64,000 nucleotides of DNA from Saccharospirillum sp. MSK14-1 (GTDB taxonomy: Bacteria > Pseudomonadota > Gammaproteobacteria > Pseudomonadales > Natronospirillaceae), in NCBI RefSeq assembly GCF_003054965.1, contig NZ_MIES01000033.1, forward strand, positions 1,655,506 through 1,719,505, given 5' to 3'. A program made the translations under genes and the position numbers. Shown here in pieces: positions 35,075-43,634 of the stretch. Numbering within the stretch: the stretch's first letter is position 1; each line of letters opens with the position of its first letter. Below the pieces are notes generated by a model. The model searched no databases. It saw only the letters and a program-made list of their open reading frames with translations, and had not been told where the DNA came from.

Positions 35075-35571
35075 TGAGCACCTTTTATTTCGATCTGTAC
35101 TACGCCGGTGACATTCTCGACGGCTACAACGAAGACGACGTCCGCAATGCCATGGCCGCGCTGTTTAAAACCGATGCCGACCGCATTGCCAGCTATTTCG
35201 CAGGTCGCGCTGAGGTGATCAAACTGAAGGTGGCGGAAATCACGGTGGCCCGCTATCAGGCGGCCATGAAAGCCATTGGCGCTGAATTAATTGTCGTCCC
35301 CGCCGGTAATGAGCCGCCCGTGGTGGATGCCCCGGCCAGCCACGAACCGGTTGCCGTCGATACCTCTTCGCTCAGCCTGGCGCAGGCAGGTGCGGAACTG
35401 ACCGAACAACAGCCCGCCGCAGCTGTTGAGATCGATGTCTCCTTATTGTCACTGGCGGACGATGCAGCACCATTGCAACCAAGCCGGAAGGAGGACGACC
35501 CTCGACCGCCGGACACCCGTCATTTGTCACTGGCGGGAGACGCTGGACGGAAGACGGGAGACGCTGACTAA
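35074..35571 (+). CDS. Hypothetical protein with LSLA-type repeats; C-terminus formed by repeat E4
   Basis: 165 residues. The first 75 residues form a compact alpha/beta domain (FYFDLYYAGDILDGYNEDDV, then LFKTDADRIASYFAG and KLKVAEITVARYQAAM). I recall this type as a short module at the N terminus of various gammaproteobacterial proteins. A low-complexity tail then carries three related motifs: SLSLAQAGAEL, SLLSLADDAAPL and HLSLAGDAG. The third changes abruptly into GDAGRKTGDAD, encoded by repeat E4, so the original C terminus has probably been replaced. Function unknown; coupled to the ferredoxin gene. Confidence 0.7.
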   Translation: MSTFYFDLYYAGDILDGYNEDDVRNAMAALFKTDADRIASYFAGRAEVIKLKVAEITVARYQAAMKAIGAELIVVPAGNEPPVVDAPASHEPVAVDTSSLSLAQAGAELTEQQPAAAVEIDVSLLSLADDAAPLQPSRKEDDPRPPDTRHLSLAGDAGRKTGDAD

Positions 35572-35612
35572 CCGGCGTCCAGCGTCTCCCATTAATCGTC
35601 GTCCGGTTTCCC
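35535..35612. repeat. Dispersed GGGAGACGCT element, copy E4
   Basis: Direct boxes at 35535-35544 and 35556-35565 (linker GGACGGAAGAC), then inverted GTCCAGCGTCTCCC (35577-35590) and GTCCGGTTTCCC. The left half is inside the preceding reading frame and supplies its last residues; its stop TAA lies between the arms. Confidence 0.75.
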
Positions 35613-35704
35613 ATTAAAGGTCCCTCACCCCCAATAGCCTCAATCAACTGGCCTTTCCGCACTCAAGCGCCTAGCATTGCCGCCTAACTTTGCAAAGGCC
35701 GCGC

Positions 35705-36961
35705 ATGTCGTCTCCGTCTTCATCCAAGCCCCGCTCTCATCAATCTGCATTCAGTGAACCGGTTTTCCGCCCTTACTTTTTGGCAGCCTGCTTTGCCACC
35801 CTAGGCACCTGGATTGTGCGTTTTATGATCGGCTGGAGTGCCTGGCACCTCACCGAGTCAGCGTTCTGGGTGGGCACTGTGAGTGCGTTATTACTGGTAC
35901 CAACCTTTGTGTTCTCGCCGTTATTTGGCGTGATTTCCGACCGCATCGATACTCGAAATGGCATTGTCACCACCGCAATCTGCAACAGCCTGATTGCCAT
36001 CGCCATCACCACCTTGTTTGCGCTCAACCAATTGAGCATTACACCGCTGCTGGTGTTTGCACTGGCCTTCGGCAGCGTGACCGCCGCCCACCAGCCCATG
36101 CGCTTGGCGTTAATGCCTCGCATTTTGCCGCGTCATCTGCTGCCCAGCGGCATCGGCTATTCCGCCATCGTGTTCAATACTTCGCGCATTATCGGCCCGG
36201 CATTGGCGGCGGCATTGCTGACCGTCAGCAGTCCGTTCTGGGTGTTTTCGCTGGCTACCCTGTTGTTTATGACCACCGCCGTCTTGCTGCTGCGCTTACC
36301 GCACGCACCGGCCGCCGAACGCACACAACCGGCGTCGCTGTTGACCGACCTGCGCGCTGGTTTCGGTTTTATCGCTGCCACACCGCTGATCCGACTGATT
36401 CTGGCGATGACGCTGGTCAACGGCTTGCTCGGCCGATCGGTCACCGAATTGCTACCGGCGATTTCCGGTCATCTGGCCGGTGGCACGCCCAGCGCGCTGG
36501 CAACGTTAACCGCCAGTGCCGGCGCGGGTTCCATTCTCGGTGGCTGGGTAACCTCGCGCCAAAGCGGTAATCCCGATCGCATCAGTTCGCTGGTGTATCT
36601 GGCCTTGTGTTGCAGTGCGCTGGTGTTGTTGCCGGTCATTGCTTTGCACGGCCTCGGCGCCATGGTGCCGGTGATTTTGCTGTCGAGTTTGTTTATGACC
36701 GTCATCGGTACCGGCAGTCAGGCGCTGGTGCAACTGACGGTCGACGATGCTTACCGGGGCCGCGTGCTGAGTATCTGGTCGATGGTCAGTCTAGGCGCGC
36801 CGTCGATCGGTGCGTTCTGCATGGGCGCGGTCGCTGAGCGATTGGGTTTTGGCTGGACGCTGCTGGTGTTTTCACTCGCCGCGCTGGCATTGACCGCCTT
36901 GCTGTGGCGTCGTCGGGGTTGGTTTACGATCGTGCAGCCGAACTCTGTGTCATCGCATTAA
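35705..36961 (+). CDS. MFS transporter, EntS/MFS_3-like exporter
   Basis: 418 residues with twelve predicted membrane segments. The N-terminal half has YFLAACFATLGTWIVRFMI and the loop GVISDRIDTRNGIVT, the usual MFS segment-2/3 position. The C-terminal half has GRVLSIWSMVSLGAPSIGAF. It resembles the enterobactin/macrolide exporter class (MFS_3), but nothing nearby shows a substrate. The start ATG at 35705 has AAGG 7 bases upstream. Confidence 0.8.
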   Translation: MSSPSSSKPRSHQSAFSEPVFRPYFLAACFATLGTWIVRFMIGWSAWHLTESAFWVGTVSALLLVPTFVFSPLFGVISDRIDTRNGIVTTAICNSLIAIAITTLFALNQLSITPLLVFALAFGSVTAAHQPMRLALMPRILPRHLLPSGIGYSAIVFNTSRIIGPALAAALLTVSSPFWVFSLATLLFMTTAVLLLRLPHAPAAERTQPASLLTDLRAGFGFIAATPLIRLILAMTLVNGLLGRSVTELLPAISGHLAGGTPSALATLTASAGAGSILGGWVTSRQSGNPDRISSLVYLALCCSALVLLPVIALHGLGAMVPVILLSSLFMTVIGTGSQALVQLTVDDAYRGRVLSIWSMVSLGAPSIGAFCMGAVAERLGFGWTLLVFSLAALALTALLWRRRGWFTIVQPNSVSSH

Positions 36962-37023
36962 TGCGCGCGATCACTGTTCAATGACTATCCTTCTGGTATC
37001 TGTTTAAAAGAGGAACGCCGCTT

Positions 37024-38058
37024 TTGCATCTCGGCAATACTCCTGAAGAAATTGAGCTGCGCAGACAACTCCTGCTGATGCGTTTTTTTGTCATCACCGG
37101 CAACCTGGTGATGGTGCCTTTTTTCATTGTGTCGGTGATCAACCTGCGCTGGACAGCGGCCATCATTCTGGCGGCGATGATCGCGATTACCGTGACGCTG
37201 GTGGTCAGAGCACACCTCAGCCATCGCACCCTCTTGGTCAGCCGCCTGTTATCCATGTCGCTTTGGGTGTTCACCACCTATCTGATGATCAGCGGCGGTT
37301 ATGCCGGCACCGGAATTTATTTTGCGTTCAGTTTATTGGTGCTGATGATCATGCTCGCTGGTCTGCGCGTGGGTGCGGTACTCGGCCTGGGTTATTTAGC
37401 GGCGATGATTATCGTCCAGGCCATTCAGCCTGACTTCGCTTACCAATATCCGATTTCCAGTCAGGTGCGGTTGCAACTGGCCACGGCTTTTCTGGTGTTG
37501 CTGCTACTGATTGCCGAGTGGATTCATTTGCAATCCTACGTGGCCATCAAATTAACGGTGGAAAAACATGAGCGTAATTCGTTGACCGATCCGCTCACCG
37601 CACTGGTAAATCGTGCCGGTTTAGAAAGCAGCCTGGAGCGTTGGACCGACCCTCAGCAACCGGCGGCGGTTGCGTTGATCGACATCGATCACTTCAAACA
37701 GATTAACGATCAGTACGGCCACGCCACAGGTGATAAAGCCTTGGCAACGGTTGCGAAAGTATTGCGCAACAATCTCAAAAAAAGCGACATTGTGTGTCGC
37801 TGGGGTGGCGAAGAATTCGTCGTGGTTTTTGAACAGCTGACGTTGGCGCAGGCAACGGATGTGGTCGATCAATTACGCGAACTGCTGGCCGACCGGACGT
37901 TCAGTCTCGACGGCCATCAGTTGCAGTTACAGTTCAGTGCGGGCGTGGCTGAGTTCACCGGCATGCACGGGTTTTCAGGCGCGTTGCGTCAGGCTGACAG
38001 CCGCGTTTATATCGCCAAACGCGCCGGTCGAAATCGCGTCGTCAGCAGCGACGAATGA
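37024..38058 (+). CDS. Membrane-anchored diguanylate cyclase (GGDEF)
   Basis: 344 residues. About six hydrophobic segments fill residues 18-165 (LLMRFFVITGNLVMVPFFIV first), followed by a GGDEF domain from about 185: DPLTALVNRAGLESSLE, IDIDHFKQINDQYGHATGD and the active-site motif CRWGGEEFVVVFE near residue 260. The allosteric I-site position has KKSD rather than RxxD, so product inhibition may be lost. The start appears to be TTG (GAGG 10 bases upstream); the next in-frame ATG is 18 codons later inside the first membrane segment. It makes c-di-GMP; the input signal is unknown. Confidence 0.85.
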   Translation: MHLGNTPEEIELRRQLLLMRFFVITGNLVMVPFFIVSVINLRWTAAIILAAMIAITVTLVVRAHLSHRTLLVSRLLSMSLWVFTTYLMISGGYAGTGIYFAFSLLVLMIMLAGLRVGAVLGLGYLAAMIIVQAIQPDFAYQYPISSQVRLQLATAFLVLLLLIAEWIHLQSYVAIKLTVEKHERNSLTDPLTALVNRAGLESSLERWTDPQQPAAVALIDIDHFKQINDQYGHATGDKALATVAKVLRNNLKKSDIVCRWGGEEFVVVFEQLTLAQATDVVDQLRELLADRTFSLDGHQLQLQFSAGVAEFTGMHGFSGALRQADSRVYIAKRAGRNRVVSSDE

Positions 38059-38061
38059 GGC

Positions 38062-39000
38062 TTACATCGACGCTTCCAGTTTCTGCCGCGGGTTAAAATC
38101 GCCCTGCAACTGACCAAGTTCACGGTACAGTTGTTCGGCGGCGGCGGAATGTTTTTCAGGCACCGCAAGCTCCAGTTTCACCACCAAATCACCGCTAGGA
38201 TTTTTACCTAATCCACGACCTTTCAGACGCAATTTTTTACCGGAGGTCGCGCCTTTGGGAACGGTTAATCGCACCGCGCCTTGCAAGGTCGGCACCATCA
38301 CTTTGGCGCCCAATGCGGCTTCCCAGGGGGTGATCGGCAACGTCAATTGCAGGTCGCGGCTATCGACGCTAAAACGTGCATCGTCGGCCAGCTCCACTTC
38401 CAGATACAGGTCGCCCGCCGCTCCGTTACCGGCGCCTGGTCCGCCCTGACCGGCGAGGCGAATGCGCTGGCCCGGCAACACACCCGCAGGCACGCGGACT
38501 TTCAAGGTACGAGTGCGCGACTGCCCCGGTTGCCAACTGCTGTCGGGCAGACGCAGACGAATTTCACGTTCAACACCATTGACCGCGTCTTCCAGACTGA
38601 GCGTAATGCGATGGGTCACGTCCTGACCGGGCTGGTCGAACGCCGCCTGCCAGCTTTGCCGACCACTACGGGCACCGCCCATGCCGCCCATACCACCGCC
38701 AAAGACCGACTCGAAAAAATCACCAAACTGGCGATTAAAATCGGCATCGCTGAAACGGCTGGACTGGCCACGACCACCACCGGCGCGTAACTGACGCAGT
38801 TGGTCGTATTCGGCGCGCCGCTTGGCATCACTAAGCACTTCGTAAGCTTCGCCTATTTCTTTAAACCGCGCTTCGGCATCGGCGGCGCTGCTGACGTCGG
38901 GATGGTATTGCCGCGCCAGTTTGCGATACGCCTTTTTGATCTCGGCGGCATCGGCACTGTCCGACACCCCGAGCACGCGATAATAATCTTTGAACTCCAT
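38062..39000 (-). CDS. cbpA: CbpA/DnaJ-family co-chaperone
   Basis: 312 residues. The J-domain is at 1-70 with the HPD motif in ARQYHPDVSS that stimulates DnaK. A Gly/Phe-rich linker (FGGGMGGMGGARSG) follows, then two C-terminal substrate-binding domains without the zinc finger of DnaJ. This is the architecture of curved-DNA-binding protein CbpA. It is usually paired with a cbpM modulator gene, which is not seen here. Confidence 0.88.
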   Translation of the reverse strand: MEFKDYYRVLGVSDSADAAEIKKAYRKLARQYHPDVSSAADAEARFKEIGEAYEVLSDAKRRAEYDQLRQLRAGGGRGQSSRFSDADFNRQFGDFFESVFGGGMGGMGGARSGRQSWQAAFDQPGQDVTHRITLSLEDAVNGVEREIRLRLPDSSWQPGQSRTRTLKVRVPAGVLPGQRIRLAGQGGPGAGNGAAGDLYLEVELADDARFSVDSRDLQLTLPITPWEAALGAKVMVPTLQGAVRLTVPKGATSGKKLRLKGRGLGKNPSGDLVVKLELAVPEKHSAAAEQLYRELGQLQGDFNPRQKLEASM

Positions 39001-39087
39001 CTCGGGTCTCCGTTGAGAGCTCTAATCTGCGATCATAATGTGACCAAACCAGCCGGAAACAAGGGGTCCGCAGCCCCGCTTGCGCCG

Positions 39088-40431
39088 TTAGCCAGCAGCC
39101 AGGTTTTCCAGCGTTAAGGCGGTGCGAATGAGCCGTTCGTCATCGCCGGGCAAAGCCGTCAGTTGCACGGACGTAGGCAGGCCGTCGCTGTCACTGCCGG
39201 TCGGCAGAGCAATGGCCGGACAGGTCAGTAAACTGGCCGCCATGGTGAGTCGTAAGGCTTCCAGATTGACCTTGGAATAGAGCGCATCGTCGGTTTCCAG
39301 CGGTGCCAGTTCCGGCGCTACCTTGGCGACGGTCGGGGAAATCAGCAAAGCTCCGTCGAGCTGCTCGGCCAACTCTGACTGCAGCTGAGCGCGGGCGCGA
39401 TACAGCCGGATCACTCGGTCGGGTGTGGCGTCTTTGATGGTCAGCAAGCGGTCGCGCACCCGCGGGTCAAAGTCGCTGGCGGGTCGGCTATCGATCAGGT
39501 CTTTGTATTCAGCGTAGGCTTCCATGCCGCCCAGCCAGCCATGCTTGGCAATGGCCGCCAGCGCGTCCTGAATGGCGGCAACCGGGCGGCGAATCACGCC
39601 AATACCCGCCGCTTCAAAACGCTCCGCAGCAGCCAGCAAATTGGCGCGCACCGGTTCGCTGATAAACGGATCGGCCAGCGCGTCGGTATCGAGAATCACG
39701 CGAATATCGCTGGCTGCGATGGCGGTGCGATGCACCACCTTGCCCAGGCGCATGGCGTCGTCCACGGCCATCACATCGGTCAGGGTACGTGCCAAGACAC
39801 CGAGCGTATCCATCGATCGCGACAGCGGATGCACACCCCCCATGACGGGACGATCCATGGATGGCCGGTACGACACCAGCCCATTAAAGGCCGCTGGAAT
39901 GCGCAAGGAACCGGCGGTATCAGAACCGATGGCGGCACTGACAATGCCTTGAGCAACGGCCATTGCCGAACCGCTGCTGGAGCCACCGGGCACCCGGGCC
40001 GGGCCGCTGCGATCGAGCGTTGGCGTTCCGTAATGGGGGTTCAGGCCCAGGCCCGAATAAGCCAGTTCCGTCATGTTCACCTTGCCCACCGACACCAAGC
40101 CCGCCTGAGTGGCCAGACGCACGGCGTCGGCATCCTGATCGGCTGGGGCGTCATAAAGGCGGCTGCCCGCGGTAGTGATGGTACCGCGCATGTCCACCAG
40201 ATCTTTCCAGGCGATGGGCACACCATCGATGGGGCTGAGCCGCTGACCGGCCTGTTGCCGCGCCTTCGCCTGCTGGGCTTCAAAGCGCGCGCGCTCGTCC
40301 AGAATGCTGATAAACACCGAGCTGGATTCGGCGGCCTTGGTCAGTGCGGTTTCGGTCAGTTCAACCGGGTCTAACCGGCCGCTGGCAATGCCTTCGGCCT
40401 GTTGCCAAAGGGTGATGTCGGAATGGCTCAT
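39088..40431 (-). CDS. Amidase-signature family hydrolase
   Basis: 447 residues. The Ser-cisSer-Lys triad is visible: Lys in IAWKDLVDMRG near residue 76, GGSSSGSAMAVAQG near 150, and the nucleophile Ser in GSDTAGSLRIPAAFNG near 175. GatA, allophanate hydrolase and other amidases share this core, so the substrate is not determined. No gatB or gatC is adjacent, so it is probably a catabolic amidase. It lies 22 bases downstream of the 2-hydroxyacid dehydrogenase in the same orientation. Confidence 0.85.
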   Translation of the reverse strand: MSHSDITLWQQAEGIASGRLDPVELTETALTKAAESSSVFISILDERARFEAQQAKARQQAGQRLSPIDGVPIAWKDLVDMRGTITTAGSRLYDAPADQDADAVRLATQAGLVSVGKVNMTELAYSGLGLNPHYGTPTLDRSGPARVPGGSSSGSAMAVAQGIVSAAIGSDTAGSLRIPAAFNGLVSYRPSMDRPVMGGVHPLSRSMDTLGVLARTLTDVMAVDDAMRLGKVVHRTAIAASDIRVILDTDALADPFISEPVRANLLAAAERFEAAGIGVIRRPVAAIQDALAAIAKHGWLGGMEAYAEYKDLIDSRPASDFDPRVRDRLLTIKDATPDRVIRLYRARAQLQSELAEQLDGALLISPTVAKVAPELAPLETDDALYSKVNLEALRLTMAASLLTCPAIALPTGSDSDGLPTSVQLTALPGDDERLIRTALTLENLAAG

Positions 40432-40453
40432 GCTGTCCTCGTTTTGACTCTTT

Positions 40454-41398
40454 TTAGACCGCCCGATGTTGCAGCGCTTCCCCCTGCATCAGGCGACGAA
40501 TATTGGCGACACTGGCGTTGAGAATACCGGTTACTGACCGGTCGGTCAGCCCACCCAGGTGCGGTGATGCCACCAGATTGAGCTGGAAGATGGGATCATC
40601 CGGGTCTGGCGGTTCCTGCCAGAATACATCCAAACCCGCACCGGCCAGTTGACCCGATTGCAAGGCCGTAAACAACGCATCGCGCTCAACCAGACCGCCG
40701 CGACCGACGTTAATCAAATAACTGCCCGTTGGCATCTGTGCCAGCCGCTCGGCGTTCATCAAGCCGTGACTGGCGCTGTCATCCGGCAACGCCAGAATGA
40801 CGATATCCGACTCGGCCAGCAGGCGCGGTAAATCCTCCGTGCCGCCCAGCCATTCCAGCCCGAACGTGTTGGCCAGGGCGTCATCCGAGGTGCGTTTGAT
40901 TGCACTCAAGGTCACCCCGAACGGCGCCAACCGGCGCGCAATGGCCTGACCAATGGCACCAAAGCCCACCAGACCCACGCGCTGTCCCATCAGGCTGATG
41001 CCGGTTGGCTGCCCCATTAAGCCAGCCGCCAGCGTGGTGGCGTGTTCGGGTGCGCGGCGCAACAACGCCAGAATCAGGTAGATGGCCAGTTCGGATACCG
41101 AGTCGGCATTGCCGGAGTCGGCCGTCGGGACGTTGGCGACGGCAACGGATGCTCGCTGGGCGGCGTCCAGATCGACGCCTTCCAGACCCGCGCCCATCTG
41201 CTGAATCAACTGCAACCGATCGGCGCCTGCAATAAGATCAGCGTCGAGTTGGCTCATGGTGGGAATGACCACCTCAAATCCGGCCAGACTGGTCGGGTTA
41301 AAACCGGTGGCGACAAACTCAACCTCCGGCAAGGCAGCGCGAAAGCGCGCCAGAATTCCACCCCAGGCCGTTTCCGGCGCGGCAAACATAACCCGCAT
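40454..41398 (-). CDS. D-isomer-specific 2-hydroxyacid dehydrogenase
   Basis: 314 residues. The NAD-binding Rossmann motif is VGLVGFGAIGQAIARRL near residue 145. The catalytic Arg lies in INVGRGGLVERDAL; the Glu/His dyad region includes DVFWQEPPDPDDP and SPHLGG near the C terminus. Related to hydroxypyruvate/glyoxylate reductases, substrate not certain. It probably forms an operon with the amidase, following tetR after 67 bases containing a perfect 18-base palindrome. Confidence 0.87.
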   Translation of the reverse strand: MRVMFAAPETAWGGILARFRAALPEVEFVATGFNPTSLAGFEVVIPTMSQLDADLIAGADRLQLIQQMGAGLEGVDLDAAQRASVAVANVPTADSGNADSVSELAIYLILALLRRAPEHATTLAAGLMGQPTGISLMGQRVGLVGFGAIGQAIARRLAPFGVTLSAIKRTSDDALANTFGLEWLGGTEDLPRLLAESDIVILALPDDSASHGLMNAERLAQMPTGSYLINVGRGGLVERDALFTALQSGQLAGAGLDVFWQEPPDPDDPIFQLNLVASPHLGGLTDRSVTGILNASVANIRRLMQGEALQHRAV

Positions 41399-41423
41399 TG
41401 GTGTCGGACTCCTTAATCAATGA

Positions 41424-41441
41424 ACGGGCTGATCAGCCCGT
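41424..41441. repeat. Perfect palindrome between tetR and the dehydrogenase gene
   Basis: ACGGGCTGATCAGCCCGT is a perfect 18-base palindrome just upstream of the dehydrogenase start. It lacks a following T-tract, so it may be an operator or an RNA hairpin modulating the downstream genes. Confidence 0.5.
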
Positions 41442-41465
41442 GAATGAGTACAGCAAGATACAGGC

Positions 41466-42035
41466 CTAGTTTGGTGTCGGCTCAGCAACGCCACCGACCA
41501 GTTGCAACACCGCGGCTTCGGCGGCATCGAAGTAGTCGCTGCAGGTCAGTGTTTTCGCGCCCAGCACCGCGCCTTGCAGCAATGCCAATATCTGCTTGGC
41601 GCGTTGTGCTGGCTGTGGGTCGGCCTGCTGCTGCAGCACGCTCTCCAACCAGTCGAGGTTCAACTGATAGAACGACGTGACACAGTGGTTCACTTCCTCC
41701 GGCAGGCTGTCTTTTTCCGCTGCCAGCATCATGCAGATGGTCAGGCGGTTGTTGCCTGCGCGCAGCTCGCTGCCGTAAATGTCCACAAACCGCTGCAACT
41801 GCGCCTGAGCCGGCTGACCACTGCGGGCAATCTGCTCAAGCGCCCGCGCAAAACGCGCCTGATACCGACTGGCAACCGCCACACCCAGGTGTGTTTTGGT
41901 GGGAAAGTGGTAATGCACGCTGGCGCTTTTGATGCCGATGTCATCGGCCAGGGTGCGAAAACTCAACCCGGAATAACCGTGCGTGCGAATGATTTCCTCG
42001 GCCCGCTCCAGCAGACGTTCGGCAGTGCTGTTCAT
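41466..42035 (-). CDS. TetR/AcrR-family repressor
   Basis: 189 residues. The N-terminal HTH (FRTLADDIGIKSASVHYHFP, about 25-44) matches the TetR signature; the helical C-terminal domain presumably binds a ligand. It is divergent from the dihydrolipoyl dehydrogenase gene, whose strong promoter is overlapped by a palindrome close to this gene's start. That layout suggests it controls the flavoprotein/SDR genes and its own operon. The ligand is unknown. Confidence 0.85.
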   Translation of the reverse strand: MNSTAERLLERAEEIIRTHGYSGLSFRTLADDIGIKSASVHYHFPTKTHLGVAVASRYQARFARALEQIARSGQPAQAQLQRFVDIYGSELRAGNNRLTICMMLAAEKDSLPEEVNHCVTSFYQLNLDWLESVLQQQADPQPAQRAKQILALLQGAVLGAKTLTCSDYFDAAEAAVLQLVGGVAEPTPN

Positions 42036-42074
42036 CGCTCTCAACCATTAACTGACCTAGCGGTTGGTAGTCTA

Positions 42075-42130
42075 TTGACGCGCCTCAGTGCTGTCACTAT
42101 AGTTATTCTACCTATCACTAGATAGATAAC
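42075..42130 (+). promoter_or_regulatory. Strong promoter and TetR operator before lpd
   Basis: TTGACG (42075-42080) and TATAGT (42098-42103), spacing 17 bp, each match the sigma-70 consensus in five of six bases. CTATC-ACTA-GATAG (42112-42125) sits at the expected transcription start and would block initiation if bound by the divergent TetR protein. Confidence 0.7.
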
Positions 42131-42144
42131 AGAGGGCAATGACC

Positions 42145-43572
42145 ATGACACGGACAACACAGGCGCAATTGGTGGTTTTAGGCGGCGGTCCCGGTGGCTA
42201 CTCCGCTGCGTTTCGGGCTGCCGATCTGGGTATGAACGTGACCTTGATTGAACGCTATGCGCGTCTTGGCGGTGTGTGTCTGAATGTCGGCTGCATTCCC
42301 TCCAAGGCGCTGCTGCACATCGCTGGCGTGATTGAAGAAAACGAACATCTGAGCGAACTCGGTTTCAGCGCCCAGCAGCCCGAGCTGAAAGCTGTCCAAC
42401 AGTACCGCGACCAGACCGTCGAGCGAATGACCACCAACCTCAGCGCCATGGCCAAAGAGCGCGGCGTCACCGTGATTCAGGCCAACGCCGTGTTTGAAGA
42501 CAGCCAGCACCTGCGGCTGACACAGGCCGATGGCGATGAGTCTTTGTTGGGCTTCGAACAGTTGATTCTCGCCACCGGTTCGCGCGTGGTTGAGCTGCCC
42601 TTCCTGCCCAACGACGAGCGCATCTGGGATTCCACCGATGCCTTGCAACTGTCGACCATACCGCCGCGTTTGCTGGTGATCGGCGGCGGCATCATCGGCC
42701 TGGAAATGGCGACCGTCTATCGCGCACTGGGCAGCACGGTGTCCATTGTCGAAGCCGCCAATCAACTGATACCGGCTGCCGATGCCGACCTGGTTCGGCT
42801 GTATCAGCGTGATAACAATGATCGCTTTGATATACGCCTGAACACCCGACTCGACAGCGTCACCGCCGGCCAGTCTGCGCTGAATGTCACCTTGATGGAC
42901 GCTCAGGACAACGCCGAAAACGCCGACTTTGATGCCATTTTGGTCGCCGTCGGTCGCCGCCCCAATGGCGATTTACTGCAGGCCGAAAAAGCCGGGGTGA
43001 ACGTCGACGATCGCGGCTTTATCGGTGTTGATGAACAACTGCGCACCAACGTCAGCCACATCTTCGCCATCGGCGATCTGGTCGGTCAGCCAATGCTGGC
43101 GCACAAAGCGAGCCATCAAGGTCATGTCGCCGCGGAAGTGGCTGCGGGTGAATCCGCGCGGTTCACACCGATGGCGATCCCCTCGATTGCCTACACCCAC
43201 CCGGAAGTCGCCTGGACGGGTCTGACTGAAAAAGACGCCAAAGCTCAAGGTCTGAACATCCGCACCGCCGCCTTCCCCTGGAGCGCCAGCGGCCGTGCCC
43301 TCGCGTCCGGCCAGAATACCGGTCGCACCAAGCTGATTTTCGATGCCGACACCGACCGTCTGTTAGGCGCGGGCCTGGTTGGCGCCCACGCCGGTGAATT
43401 GCTCGGCGAACTGACCCTGGCGCTGGAATTCGGCGCCAGCACCGAAGATCTGGCGCTCACCATCCACGGCCATCCGACGCTGCACGAAACCGTCGGTCTG
43501 GCGGCTGAAATGGCCAGCGGCACCATCACCGACCTGCCGAATCCCAGGGCAAAAAAACCAGCGCCCGCTTGA
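42145..43572 (+). CDS. lpdA: Dihydrolipoyl dehydrogenase (E3 / L protein)
   Basis: FAD- and NAD-dependent disulfide oxidoreductase of about 475 residues that reoxidises dihydrolipoamide. FAD motif VVLGGGPGGYSAAFRA at the N terminus, redox disulfide GGVCLNVGCIPSKALLH (Cys about 45 and 50), NAD motif VIGGGIIGLEMA near 180, and the C-terminal His-Glu dyad in HGHPTLHETVG. It could serve dehydrogenase complexes or the glycine cleavage system at 16854-20124. The second ATG is taken as start because AGAGGG is 8 bases before it. The TetR-controlled promoter is unusual for a housekeeping E3. Confidence 0.9.
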   Translation: MTRTTQAQLVVLGGGPGGYSAAFRAADLGMNVTLIERYARLGGVCLNVGCIPSKALLHIAGVIEENEHLSELGFSAQQPELKAVQQYRDQTVERMTTNLSAMAKERGVTVIQANAVFEDSQHLRLTQADGDESLLGFEQLILATGSRVVELPFLPNDERIWDSTDALQLSTIPPRLLVIGGGIIGLEMATVYRALGSTVSIVEAANQLIPAADADLVRLYQRDNNDRFDIRLNTRLDSVTAGQSALNVTLMDAQDNAENADFDAILVAVGRRPNGDLLQAEKAGVNVDDRGFIGVDEQLRTNVSHIFAIGDLVGQPMLAHKASHQGHVAAEVAAGESARFTPMAIPSIAYTHPEVAWTGLTEKDAKAQGLNIRTAAFPWSASGRALASGQNTGRTKLIFDADTDRLLGAGLVGAHAGELLGELTLALEFGASTEDLALTIHGHPTLHETVGLAAEMASGTITDLPNPRAKKPAPA

Positions 43573-43634
43573 GGTTGCAACGCTTAAAAGCATCACCATC
43601 TGATAGCACAATCTCAAACCAACGGAGGTGATGC

